The position numbers and the translations under genes are program-made. The notes below the pieces were generated by a model that was not told the origin of the DNA, did not search any database, and saw only the letters and a program-made list of their open reading frames with translations. This document shows, piece by piece, positions 34,185 through 44,500 of a stretch of DNA of 64,000 nt (positions within the stretch are counted from its first letter, which is position 1; every line of letters begins with the position of its first letter). This DNA comes from Pseudobacter ginsenosidimutans (GTDB lineage: Bacteria; Bacteroidota; Bacteroidia; Chitinophagales; Chitinophagaceae): NCBI RefSeq assembly GCF_007970185.1, contig NZ_CP042431.1:1364001-1428000 (forward strand). The letters run 5' to 3'.

Positions 34185-35207
34185 ATGAAACTGGTTTCCT
34201 ACCTGTTCAATGAGCAGGACAGACTTGCGATGTACGTAGACGGTATACTATATGACCTGGAAGAGTTGCACCCGGACCTGCCGCAGAGCATGGCCATGTT
34301 CCTGCATTACTGGGATGATGCCTATCCAATGGCGCTGAAAGTGGAAAAGAATATCAAGGATGGCAAAGTATCTCCCTCCAAAGGATTCGATTACAAATCT
34401 GCTCATATCCTGGCTCCTGTGCCCAATCCGCCCAGTTGCCGCGACGGATATGCATTCCGTCAGCACGTTGCCGCAGCGCGCCGCAACCGTAAAGTGCCGA
34501 TGATCGAAGAGTTTGACCAGTATCCCATCATATACATGACCAATCACCTCAGCATCCAGGGCCCCGGTGATGTGCATTGCATGCCCGATCATTTCGAGAA
34601 GCTGGACTTTGAGCTGGAAGCCGCCATCGTGATCAGCAAACCCGGCCGCAATATCCGCGCTGCCGAAGCCGATCAGTACATTGCCGGTCTCATGATCATG
34701 AACGATATGAGCGCTCGCAGACTGCAGATGGAAGAGATGCTCCTCAACCTCGGGCCCTGCAAAGGCAAAGACTTTTCCACCGTGATCGGACCCTGGCTGG
34801 TAACACTGGATGAGCTGGAACAATTTGAGATCCCTGCCAAAGAAAATCATACAGGCAAGTGCTGGAACCTTCGCATGCAATGCCGCGTAAATGGTGTACA
34901 GGTGAGCGATGGCAATATCGGTGATATGGACTGGACCTTTGCCGAGATCATCGAAAGAGCTTCCTACGGCGTTACCCTGCATGCAGGTGATGTGATCGGA
35001 AGTGGCACCGTAGGCACCGGCTGCTTCCTGGAACTCAATGGTACCGGTAAACTCAACGATCCCAATTACCAGGAGCAATGGTTACAGGAAGGCGATGTGG
35101 TGGAAATGGAGATCGATGGACTGGGCATCCTCAGCAATACCATCGTACGCGAAGACGACAACTTCTCCATCCTGGCACAAAAGAAAAATGTAACGAAGGC
35201 AAACTAA
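34185..35207 (+). CDS. Fumarylacetoacetate hydrolase family protein
   Basis: A 340-residue enzyme from the ATG at 34185 (MKLVSYLFNEQDRLAMYVDG); the frame is open to 34149 but the extra residues do not fit. The C-terminal FAH domain is clear, with metal ligands in DFELEAAIVISKPGRNI, MIMNDMSARRLQMEEM and the GDVIGSGTVGTGCFLELNGTG segment. The family hydrolyses or decarboxylates acylpyruvate-type products in aromatic and sugar catabolism. The flavin reductase gene starts 6 bases after its stop, so they are surely cotranscribed. The exact substrate is unclear. Confidence 0.9.
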   Translation: MKLVSYLFNEQDRLAMYVDGILYDLEELHPDLPQSMAMFLHYWDDAYPMALKVEKNIKDGKVSPSKGFDYKSAHILAPVPNPPSCRDGYAFRQHVAAARRNRKVPMIEEFDQYPIIYMTNHLSIQGPGDVHCMPDHFEKLDFELEAAIVISKPGRNIRAAEADQYIAGLMIMNDMSARRLQMEEMLLNLGPCKGKDFSTVIGPWLVTLDELEQFEIPAKENHTGKCWNLRMQCRVNGVQVSDGNIGDMDWTFAEIIERASYGVTLHAGDVIGSGTVGTGCFLELNGTGKLNDPNYQEQWLQEGDVVEMEIDGLGILSNTIVREDDNFSILAQKKNVTKAN

Positions 35208-35213
35208 CGCGAT

Positions 35214-36095
35214 ATGATCATCGATCTCAAGAATATCTCTACTGTTGAAAGACAGAATTACCTGCAACACGCTATCGCGCCAAGACCGATCTGTTTCGCC
35301 AGCACTATCGGTGCAGATGGACAGGTGAACCTGAGCCCCTTCAGTTTTTTCAATCTCTTCTCTTCCAATCCCCCGGTGGTGATCTTTTCACCGGCACGCC
35401 GTGTGCGCGACAATACCACCAAGCACACACTGCAAAATGTATTGGAAGTTCCGGAAGTGGTGATCAATATCGTGGACTACGATATGGTGCAGCAGACCAG
35501 CCTCGCCAGTTGCGAGTTTCCCCGAAACATCAATGAGTTTGGCCCTTCCGGCTTTACGCCCGAACCTGCCACTCTCGTAAAACCTCCGATGGTGAAGGAA
35601 AGTAAAGTGAAGATGGAATGCCATGTAATGGAGATCAAACCGCTCGGTACGGAAGGCGGCGCCGGCAATCTCGTGATCTGCGAAGTGCTGCGCATGCATA
35701 TCCACGATAGTATCCTCAACGAAAAGAATTTCATCGACCAGCGCAAGCTGCACCATGTGGCCCGCCTTGGCGGCGACTGGTACTGCAAAGTGGATGAAAG
35801 CAATCTTTTCCAGGTGGAAAAGCCGAATGTAAAACTGGGGATCGGTATCGATGCCTTACCTGCGCATATCCGCAGCAGTAAGATCCTGAATGGTAATAAC
35901 CTGGGACAACTCGGCAATGTGCATGAAATGCCCATCATCGATCCATCTTTCCATGATGATACCCTGAAGAATATTTTCCAGTATTATTCCGTGAACCCGG
36001 ATGAGATGGAAAAAGAACTGCATACCTACGCCAAACAACTCCTGGACCAGGGCAAAGTGCAGGACGCCTGGCAGATCCTCCTCGCTACCAATTAA
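35214..36095 (+). CDS. Flavin reductase family protein
   Basis: A 293-residue FMN-binding split-barrel protein. Family features: APRPICFASTIGADGQVNLSPFSFFNLFSSNPPVV near residue 25 and VINIVDYDMVQQTSLASCEFPRN. It lacks the NAD-binding partner domain of larger reductases. The C-terminal extension of about 100 residues (DALPAHIRSSKILNGNNLGQL...FQYYSVNPDEMEKELHTYAKQLLDQGKVQDAW) is longer than in typical flavin reductases (about 180 residues). It is coupled to the FAH-family gene (6-base gap), so the pair likely serves one catabolic step series (inference). Confidence 0.9.
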   Translation: MIIDLKNISTVERQNYLQHAIAPRPICFASTIGADGQVNLSPFSFFNLFSSNPPVVIFSPARRVRDNTTKHTLQNVLEVPEVVINIVDYDMVQQTSLASCEFPRNINEFGPSGFTPEPATLVKPPMVKESKVKMECHVMEIKPLGTEGGAGNLVICEVLRMHIHDSILNEKNFIDQRKLHHVARLGGDWYCKVDESNLFQVEKPNVKLGIGIDALPAHIRSSKILNGNNLGQLGNVHEMPIIDPSFHDDTLKNIFQYYSVNPDEMEKELHTYAKQLLDQGKVQDAWQILLATN

Positions 36096-36607
36096 GCATT
36101 GACATAAAAAAACAGTCCTGAAGGAACTTCGGGACTGTTTAAAATTTCTTTGTACGAAACCTTACCAACAGTACAGGGTCATCAATAGGTACAAATTTTA
36201 CAAGTCGTTTCTTAGGATACTTGGATCAGCGGGCTATTGGATTTCGAGTGTTCTATTGACTGAACCGGGACGATAATCTGGTTGTTCGGACATTGGTTCT
36301 CTAATTCCCCGTTGGTTAGGCGGGTTTGGTTTTTTCGTCAGGATGTTGGACTTCGGTCGCTCGGTCGGTTTTTCGCTTTGGATATTGGCGTCCTTGTTTC
36401 AATCAATCAACAGTACAAACATAAAATCAAACGCTTCCGTTTGCAAGAGCATATTTGCTTTATTTTAAGAATTCAGTATTTACAGCAGCTATCGTAATTC
36501 TACTTTTCCGTATTTTAGTACAACTACCCAATCTTTCCCTGGCCATGATAAAGCGTATATATTTATAGTTGTAATCAACAGTTGTACATTTTTAAACATC
36601 TTGTCAT
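36096..36607. other. Intergenic region after the flavin reductase
   Basis: About 512 bases. It starts with a hairpin terminator (36110-36140), then a T- and G-rich stretch (about 36280-36400) with no coding signal. A TACATTTT segment about 23 bases before the SDR ATG resembles a -7 element. Confidence 0.5.
36110..36140 (+). terminator. Terminator after the flavin reductase
   Basis: Nine-base inverted repeat AAACAGTCC/GGACTGTTT (arms 36110-36118 and 36132-36140) with a partly paired loop. A poly-A run on its left makes it stronger on the minus strand, where no gene ends. Confidence 0.65.
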
Positions 36608-37429
36608 ATGTTGCTGGAAAACAAAACAGTGCTGATAACGGGCGGAAGCCGTGGCATCGGAAAATCCATAGCCATTCGGCTGGCAAAGGAAGGAGCCAAT
36701 ATTGCGATCGTTGGAAAGACCACTGAGCCACATCCCAAACTGGAGGGAACCATCTTTACTGCTGCGGAAGAAATTGCGGCTGCAGGTAAGGGTAATGTGC
36801 TGCCGCTTGCAGGGGATGTAAGGAGTGAAGAGAGCATCCAGCAAGTGGTAAATGACACGGTAGCAAAGTTTGGCGGCATAGACATTCTCGTGAATAATGC
36901 AAGCGCCATCAATCTTTCCTCCACCGAACAACTGGAACCCAAGCGCTGGGACCTGATGCATGGTATCAATGTCCGCGGCACTTTCTTCATGAGCCAGGCC
37001 TGCATCCCGCATTTGAAAAAAGCGATTAACCCGCATATCCTCAATCTTTCCCCGCCCCTCAATATGGACCCCAACTGGTTTTCCAAACACCTGGCCTATA
37101 CCATGAGCAAATATGGAATGAGCATGGTGATACTGGGACTGGCGGAGGAACTGAAGCCGCATCGTATTGCCGCCAATGCGCTCTGGCCTGCCACCACCAT
37201 TGCCACTGCTGCAGTACAGAATTTATTAGGTGGCGATTTCCTGATCCAACGTAGCCGTACACCCGAAATAGTGGCCGAAGCAGCGCTTCATATTCTCAAG
37301 CAGCCATCTTTTGAATGCACCGGTAATTTCTTCACAGATGAAGAAGTGCTGAAAAAAGAAGGGATCACTGATTTCAGCAAGTATGCAGTGAACCCGGATC
37401 AGAAACTGATGCCGGACCTGTTCCTGTAA
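36608..37429 (+). CDS. SDR family NAD(P)-dependent oxidoreductase
   Basis: A 273-residue short-chain dehydrogenase with the cofactor motif TGGSRGIGKS (residues 12-21), NNASAINLSS, and the catalytic YTMSKYGMS (YxxxK). The layout, with LEGTIFTAAEEIAAAGKGNVLPLAGDVRSE after the Rossmann start, resembles the HSDL2-like subgroup involved in lipid metabolism. The substrate is unknown. It lies 34 bases upstream of the decayed RhuM-Fic gene and stands apart from the catabolic pair before it. Confidence 0.9.
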   Translation: MLLENKTVLITGGSRGIGKSIAIRLAKEGANIAIVGKTTEPHPKLEGTIFTAAEEIAAAGKGNVLPLAGDVRSEESIQQVVNDTVAKFGGIDILVNNASAINLSSTEQLEPKRWDLMHGINVRGTFFMSQACIPHLKKAINPHILNLSPPLNMDPNWFSKHLAYTMSKYGMSMVILGLAEELKPHRIAANALWPATTIATAAVQNLLGGDFLIQRSRTPEIVAEAALHILKQPSFECTGNFFTDEEVLKKEGITDFSKYAVNPDQKLMPDLFL

Positions 37430-37463
37430 AAGATAATCTGAAGAGCCTATAAGCTGTGTAGCT

Positions 37464-38398
37464 ATGGAAGACAGGAAAATCCTTATATACGATACTCCCG
37501 ATGGGGAAACGTCCATTGAAGTGATTTTGGAAGAAGATACAGTTTGGCTAACGCAGGCCCAAATATTTGATTTATTTGGTTCAAGTTAGGCAAACATAAG
37601 CGAGCACATCAAAAACATATTAATTTCTAACGAGTTAGACGAAAAAGCAACTGTTCGGAAAACCCGAACAGTTCGACAAGAGGGGAAAAGAAAAGTCAAT
37701 AGAAATCTGGAATAGTTTAATCTGGATATGATTATTTCTATTGGCTATAGAGTGAATTCCAAGCGAGGTACTCAATTCCGCATTTGGGCGAATAATGTTT
37801 TAAGAGAGTTTCTGACGAAGGGATTTGCATTGAACGAAAGAGCTTTGCAAGAAAAAGCAATTCAATTGGATACTCTGAAACAGACTGTCCGGTTACTCAG
37901 CAACGTAATTGAGTCAAATCCATTAAATTCTGATGAAGCAAACGGACTACTGAAGGTTTTAACGGACTATACTTATGCTTTAGACGTCCTGGATAAATAT
38001 GACCACCGGAAGCTAACAATTGTAGCAGCCCATCAAAAGCCTTCTTTTTTTGCTACTTACCAGGAAGCCATTAATGCAATACAAGGGTTAAAAGAAAAAT
38101 TCGGAGGAAGCACATTATTTGGAAATGAAAAAGACGAATCTTTCAAAAGCTCTATCGCAACAATCTATCAATCTTTTGGAGGCAAAGAGTTATATCCTGG
38201 TGTTGAGGAAAAAGCAGCAAACCTACTCTACTTCATTGTGAAAAATCACTCCTTTTCTGATGGAAACAAACGGATTGCTGCTTTTCTGTTCGTTTGGTTC
38301 CCCGAAAAAATGCATTGCTCTACAAAAACGATGGAACAAAACGCATAGCTGACATTATGACTCAGGTTGTAGTTAACCTGATCAATGGGTATAATTAG
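37464..38398 (+). pseudogene. RhuM-Fic family gene, inactivated
   Basis: The frame from the ATG at 37464 encodes a virulence RhuM protein fused to a Fic domain: N-terminal DTPDGETSIEVILEEDTVWL and LTQAQIFDLFG, middle IISIGYRVNSKRGTQFRIWA, and the Fic motif HSFSDGNKRIAAF near 38250. Two in-frame amber codons interrupt it (TAG at 37587-37589, codon 42, and at 37713-37715, codon 84, replacing residues that are usually Lys/Arg and Tyr). After a six-A run (38305-38310) the reading frame changes, and a -1 shift recovers NALLYKNDGTKRIAD, after which about 20 usual residues are missing before MTQVVVNLINGYN. It is therefore dead as a full protein; Fic enzymes AMPylate or phosphorylate targets. Confidence 0.85.
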
Positions 38399-38469
38399 GT
38401 AAATGAATACGGATGCAGGTTTTCACACTATACACTAATCATACAGGTTGGAATAAATAAAATCCTGGT

Positions 38470-38502
38470 AGAGCCGCCAGACATATGCGTTCCGGCGGCT
38501 CT
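38470..38502 (-). terminator. Terminator of the SusCD-phosphodiesterase operon
   Basis: Nine-base inverted repeat AGAGCCGCC/GGCGGCTCT (arms 38470-38478 and 38494-38502), 8 bases past the stop of the phosphodiesterase gene on the minus strand. No strong T-run follows directly. Confidence 0.65.
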
Positions 38503-38510
38503 CCGGACAT

Positions 38511-40016
38511 TTACTTCCTTTCTGTTTTTGCTCCATCCACATATTGATACTCGCCCAACAAAGTGCGCGTAAGCGTTACTTTGTATTTTCCGCCCGGATA
38601 ATCAGTTGAAGTCTCAATCGTTTCCTTCTTCGCTGCTTTGAGCGCGTTAGCCGCAGGCTTTTGCAGCAGCTCATTCATCACTCTTCCATTCATCGCCGCG
38701 GGCACAGGAATGTTCAGTATATGCAGCACCGTTGGCGCCAGATCCACATTGGAAGTGGGCAGCTCCGTTTCAAAACCTTTTTTGAAAGCAGGTCCCGAAA
38801 CGATCAATGGAATATGCACATCCCAGGGACTGAGCGTGCCATGGCCGGCAACACCCGGCAGATAACTGGCACCTGCATAACCTGCGCTGTTCACCCTGTC
38901 GTCCCAGTTGGCATCCACCAGTATGTCCGCGGCCCGGGCATGGTTCCAGTGAATGGTTTCAAAGCTCAGCGTTCCTGGTACAAATCCTTGCTGATCGCCG
39001 GGTTTGGCAGCCTTTGTGAAAATGGCGCCTACAAATTCCAGAGGTTGCAGCATGGCCACGATCTTTCTGATGGTTTCAGGGTTTTGATCTTTCAGATAAA
39101 TAGCGCCTCCGGCAGTTACAATATCTTCAGAGGTTTCGCTCTGCTTGAAGCCATTCTCGATGAGGAGCTGGTTCAGGCTTTTCTTTCCCTGCCCTACATG
39201 GGTCATAAAACCATGATCCGTTGAAATGAGAATATTGTAAAAAGATGTGAGACCTTTTTCCCTGAGTGTGCTCACGATCCGGCCAAACTGTTCATCCACT
39301 GCTTTGATGCTGGCCACTGCTTCGGGAGAACCAATGCCTTTGGCATGTGCTGTTCCATCTGGATCGGAGAACCAGATAGCGCTAACTAATGGCCCATTCG
39401 GCGCAAATCCATAGCGGATAAGCGCATCCGTTACCCATTTATGTTTGCCGCCGGGCTCAACCGGACCGAGATCACGGAAGATGCTGTCTTTGATACTTGT
39501 TGGCAGGATCATTGCCGGGTTGATGATCGCACCGCCGCTGATGGTGTGGTTTTGCAGGTATGCCTGGCCGGTAGACCCTGAACTGAATACCATCATACGC
39601 TTTCCGATAGATTGCATGATCTCACCCAGTGAAACGGTGGTGAGCAGTTTGCCTTGTGTAGCTTCTGTGATCTTCATCAGGTCTTCTGCTTCGCCTGTGT
39701 TGAGACTTTTTGAAGGACTTACCTGCGGAAAGAAAACTGAATTCCCCATGAGGCCATGTGTTACCGGATAGCTACCGGTGGAATAAGAAGCGGAATTCAC
39801 TCTTGTTACTGTTGGAAACACACTGTGGTGGCTCTTTCCATAAGCACCCTGCTTTTTGAAAGCATAGAGATTGGGCATCAGTTCTGGAGTGATGTAATCG
39901 GGCCTGAGCCCGTCAAAGAACACGATCAGGGTACGCGTCTCTTTAGTTGACTGTGCAGCTGCTACCTTCAACAGGAAGCAGGAAGCCAGTATCAGGATCC
40001 ATTGTTTCTTTATCAT
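38511..40016 (-). CDS. Ectonucleotide pyrophosphatase/phosphodiesterase-like protein
   Basis: A 501-residue exported member of the alkaline phosphatase superfamily (signal peptide to about residue 21, LKVAAAQ). The metal-site Asp is in FFDGLRPDY (Asp35), the nucleophile Thr69 in SVFPTVTRVNSASYSTGS, and later DGTAHAKG, ISTDHGFMTHVG and GVAGHGTLSP supply further metal ligands. This is the NPP (ENPP) arrangement, which cleaves phosphodiesters such as nucleotide or lipid head-group bonds. It is the last gene of the sigma-FecR-SusC-SusD operon (26-base gap), so it probably processes the substrate that SusCD imports (inference). Confidence 0.9.
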   Translation of the reverse strand: MIKKQWILILASCFLLKVAAAQSTKETRTLIVFFDGLRPDYITPELMPNLYAFKKQGAYGKSHHSVFPTVTRVNSASYSTGSYPVTHGLMGNSVFFPQVSPSKSLNTGEAEDLMKITEATQGKLLTTVSLGEIMQSIGKRMMVFSSGSTGQAYLQNHTISGGAIINPAMILPTSIKDSIFRDLGPVEPGGKHKWVTDALIRYGFAPNGPLVSAIWFSDPDGTAHAKGIGSPEAVASIKAVDEQFGRIVSTLREKGLTSFYNILISTDHGFMTHVGQGKKSLNQLLIENGFKQSETSEDIVTAGGAIYLKDQNPETIRKIVAMLQPLEFVGAIFTKAAKPGDQQGFVPGTLSFETIHWNHARAADILVDANWDDRVNSAGYAGASYLPGVAGHGTLSPWDVHIPLIVSGPAFKKGFETELPTSNVDLAPTVLHILNIPVPAAMNGRVMNELLQKPAANALKAAKKETIETSTDYPGGKYKVTLTRTLLGEYQYVDGAKTERK

Positions 40017-40042
40017 TATGCTGTGTGTTTGAATTCAGGAAA

Positions 40043-41523
40043 TTATTTGTCCCACCATACTTTGATATTGCTGTTATCGCCTCCCATTTCTTTTACGGCA
40101 TCGGCCAGGTTAGTTGGATTGAGCGATTGCAGGTAGGTAGGATACGGAACCCGCACAGGGAACTGATTCTCGGCCGGAATACCCGATCCTCTTGGCAATA
40201 CAGGATAACCCGTTCTTCTTTTCTCGAACCAGGATTGATAGTCTACAAAGAAGTAAGCGAAATATTTCTGTAACATGATCTGCTCCAGCTGCTGATCAAA
40301 TGAGCCGCTTTCGTTGTACAGCACGCCGGGCCTGCTGGTGAAATCAGAGGGCATCGTTACACCCCATTGGGTCATGGAAGCCAGGATGCCTTTTTCGTAA
40401 TGTTGTTTCGGCGTACTACCGGTGTTGAATCCACGAAGAGCCAGTTCTGCTTTGATGAATTCCATTTCTGCATAGGTCATCATCACGCCAAGCCCCTGAT
40501 AGGTCTTCAAAGCGTCCGGGTAGCTGGAATTGGCTCCCACGGCGTATTCAACAGAAGTAGGATAGCCGCTCTCGATGCCACTGAAAGTATCTATATTATT
40601 CTTCTTCACTTTCAGTGCCCATACAGACCTGCGCGGGTCCTGGTCTGTATTCAGCCTGTCCAGGAAGAACCTGGTGAAGTAAGCTCCATCGCGCCATTCC
40701 AGTTGGCGGGTATTATAGAAAGGGTTGAAGTAAGGAAAGGTGCCGGGATATTTGAAGATGGCTTCATCATCATTGCTGGTGAATACTGGTCTGTTGGCAG
40801 GATCAGTAAGGATGGCGTTGATCTGTTCAGCAATATTAAGTTCACCATCGCGCTTGAGCAAACGCAGCAACAGCCGAAGTTTGAGTGAGTTGGAAAATTT
40901 CTTCCATTTCAGGATCGCGGCCCCGGGTCCTTATTGGTGGCATTGGCATTGTACAGCATATCACCTCCATAGGTAAGCGCTTTTGGAACGAAGGAAGCGC
41001 TTGCTTTATCCAGGTCAGCCAGCAATTGCGGATAGATAGCGGATTGCTTATCGAATTTTGCAAGGAAATTGCCGGAAGCTCCTTTTGTAGCTTCTGAGTA
41101 GGGCACATCTCCATAAAGGTCTGTGAGGATAGAATAAGCCCAGCTTTTGTACACAAGCGCAATGCCTTTGTAGTTGGGCTCATTCAAACTATCTGCACTG
41201 TAAGAAATGTCTTCGATATCCGTCATGTAGCGGTAGAAATTGCTCCATACTGCAGCGCCCGGTTCCACAACATATCTGTGGAGCCCTGCGCCATTGTTAC
41301 TGCTCCTTGGCGCATCCACCTGCATCAGCTGGTGCGTGAAGAACCGGCCTTCATTGATTGTAGTATTAACGATCCTGTATTCCAGTTGGCCAAGCATTAC
41401 ACCTGGTGTACTCTCTTTCGGCCTGTTGGGATCAGTATTCAGTTCTTCGAAATTCTTTGTGCAACCGGTCACCAGCAGCATTACGGTAACACAAAGGGTC
41501 ATTATATGTTTATGCCAGTTCAT
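40043..41523 (-). pseudogene. SusD/RagB lipoprotein, frame interrupted by -1 change
   Basis: A SusD-type nutrient-binding outer-membrane lipoprotein. Signal peptide with lipobox LLVTGC (Cys21), then FEELNTDPNRPKEST and the TPR-like helical core (ALVYKSWAYSILTDLYGDVPYSEA). Frame 0 stops at 40909 after NKDPGPRS. The same gene continues in the -1 frame from the heptamer C CCG GGG (40927-40921), giving DPGAAILKWKKFSNSLKLRL, and runs to the TAA at 40043. Together the parts give about 493 residues, full family length. Adding one G or slipping back one base restores it. It may be a deletion, a sequencing error or a real frameshift. Confidence 0.8.
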
Positions 41524-41532
41524 ACAAATTGA

Positions 41533-44500
41533 TTAGAATTTTACAGTAAGATTTACACCCATGGTACGGGTTGAAGGAAACTGAGTCAGCTCCACGCCGG
41601 GTGTGAGTGTTCCATTGTTCAGGTTACCGCCTTCAGGATCGAAGCCAGGGAAGCTGGTAAAGTTGAAAAGATCCCTTCCGTACAAAGCGATGCTGGCCTG
41701 TTGCAACCTCAGCTTCTGCACCAGCTTACGGGGAACGGCGAACTCAAAACGAACTTCACGGATCTTCAGGTAGCTTGCATCGAAAATATTCATCTCGGCA
41801 TTGTTGATAGCGTAGATGGTCTCGTAATAAGTGGAAGCGTTCACACGAACAGTGTTGGGAACATATTTTTTTGCAGCAGCATCCCACACAACACCATCGC
41901 CTACGATACCTTCATCACGACCAGGCAGGGTAACTTTCGTTTTGCCCAAAGTATTGTTCTTGTGATTGGTTTGTGAATACATGCTGCCGCCTTTCTGGCC
42001 ATCCAGCAATATGCTTACTCGCACATTCCTGATGGTGAATTCATTCATCAGTCCTGCTTTCCAGTCAGCAAATGCATTGCCCCATTTTTGCATTACGGGA
42101 TTCACCGGCGCAGGAAGACCAATGGAAGTATAGATGATCTTTCCTTCTTCATTCCGCTGAAATCCGCTGCCATACATATCGCCCATTCTTCCGCCAACAC
42201 GGGCTTCGATTGAAACGTTGCTGCCATGCGCATAGATCACCTGATTGGGAATACCGTCTTCCAGTTCCTTCACATAACTGCGGTTCATACTCCAGTTAAT
42301 GGTAGTGGTCCAGGAGAAATTTTTGTTCACGATGGGTTTACCGGTGATCATCAATTCAGCTCCCCTGCTGTTGATCAGCCCCGCATTCAACACTTTGCTG
42401 TTGTATCCGGAAACCGGGTCAACCGGCAATGTGATGATCTGGTTGCGGCTGTTATTATTGTACACGGCGAAATCGACACCAATCCTGCCATTCAGGAAAC
42501 GCAGGTCCAGTCCAGCTTCCATACTGGATGTGATCTCAGGTTTGAGATCGGGATTGAATAAGGTGGGAGGATTGGTAAGGCCGTTGCTGTAGATTTTATC
42601 GTAGTATTTTGCTGTTCTGTAAGGGTCAGTATCGTTGCCAACCTGCGCCCAGCTCAATCTAAGTTTTGCAAATGAAATGGGTGATGGCAATGTCAGCATT
42701 TCACTCAGCAATACACTGGTGCTGACAGAAGGATAGAAATATGAGTTGTTGCCTTTGGGCAATGTGCTGGACCAATCATTCCTTCCGGTAACATCCAGGA
42801 AGATCTTATCCTTGAAATTCAATTGACCTGTAGCGTACAAACTATTGATGGCCTTCTTTATTTTCTGAGGATCAGCCACTGCAGGATCAAGGCTATTGGA
42901 GATCATGTACACGCCAGGCTGCGCCAGCTGGTCTGCATACATCCCGGCGAAATCATAGGTGGAGCGCATAGCGTTCCCGCCAGCTGAAATGCTGTAGCGA
43001 AAATTTTTATTGATGCGATCATTATACGTAAGCAAGGCATCTGTGTTGATCTCGTAATTGAAGATGTTCTGCTCGCGATAGGAACCGTTGGGAAATTTGG
43101 TCATGCTGAATGGCCTTTGCTGTGAACGGAACTCGAAGGAAAGATCCGTTCCTGTGCGCACCATCAGTTCCAGCTTTGGACTGATCTCATAGTTGGCCGA
43201 GAGCGTGCCGATCACACCATGCTTGTTCATTTTGTTCAGCATCTCATAGAGATCGAGGTAAGGGTTATCAGGACCAGTATTGAAAGGGTTCCGTTGTTTC
43301 ACATTCTCCTGACCTGGCATCCAGTAAGGCTTGAACCATTCTGGCCTGATATTCGGCGCAGTACCGATGATCAGGAAGTACATGATCGATTGGTTGTTGT
43401 AGCCTGCGCCGGGCAGATTATCGCTTTTCTTGTTGGTGTAATTGACCTTACCGTTGATCTTTAAGCGGTTTGAAATTTTTTGATTAACGGAGAGCGCGGC
43501 ATTGATCCTTTCGAATCCTGTATTGGGCAGGATCCATTGGTTCTTAAGATGCGTCAAGCTCAGGCGTGCAGCGCCTCTGTCGCCACCACCTTCGATGGAA
43601 ATGCCATTGGTGATGGTGAGACCTGTTCTGAAGAAACCGGAGATATAATCATCATGCGCAACCCAGGGTGTCCGTTGTGTGGGCTTGTTATCGGGCGTAT
43701 TGGGATCGTACTGGAAATACATCTGTCCATTGAACTTCGGACCGAACGCTCTTCCTGCTGCAACGGTAGTGCTGGTATTGGTACCATCTTCGCTGTTGCC
43801 GTAGGAATAATATTTATCCGTTCTTCCTTCGCCATATTCGAACTGATAATCGGGCCAGCGGTTCACCTGGTCTATGCTGATATTGGAATTGTAGGTAATA
43901 CCGAGGCCCTTATCTTTTTTTTGTCCTGATTTTGTGGTGATCAGGATAGCGCCACCTGCAGCGCGGCTTCCATAGAGAGCGGTAGCGCCAGCGCCTTTGA
44001 GCACAGTAACTTTTTCGATATCATCCGGATTGATATCGCTAAGCTGTGAACCAAAATCAACGGGGTTATCGGCAGACAGGTGCGAGGAATACCCCGTACC
44101 TGTAATGCGCTTACTCACGGGCACGCCATCCACAATGATCAGCGCCTGGTTATTGTCGAGATTGAGGGAAGACTCACCACGCAGCGTGATCCTTGAAGAG
44201 CCCATCGGACCAGCGCCTGCGCCCTGGATGTTCAGGCCCGCAACCTTACCGGAGAGGGCATTCACCCAGTTATTGGTCTTTGCATCCTGCACTGCATTCT
44301 CTTTGATGGTCTGTGCAGCATAGCCCAGTGATTTTTCTTCTCTTCGTATACCCAATGCTGTTACTACCACCACATTGAGCTCTTCGGATTTCGTGCGAAG
44401 GGTAACAGCCAGGGAGATCCTGGCCTTCTCCTGTACAGAGTAACCGGTGAGTGTATCGGATACAAATCCGATATGGCTAAAGATAAAATGGTAAGGGCCG

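Noticed and set aside
36282-36497. A 71-codon open frame in the T/G-rich spacer
   Set aside because: Low-complexity composition, no start context and no similarity to known proteins.
37587-37715. Amber codons in the RhuM-Fic gene as recoded sense codons
   Set aside because: TAG is a normal stop elsewhere in the window and the same gene has a frame change and a missing segment, so decay is simpler.
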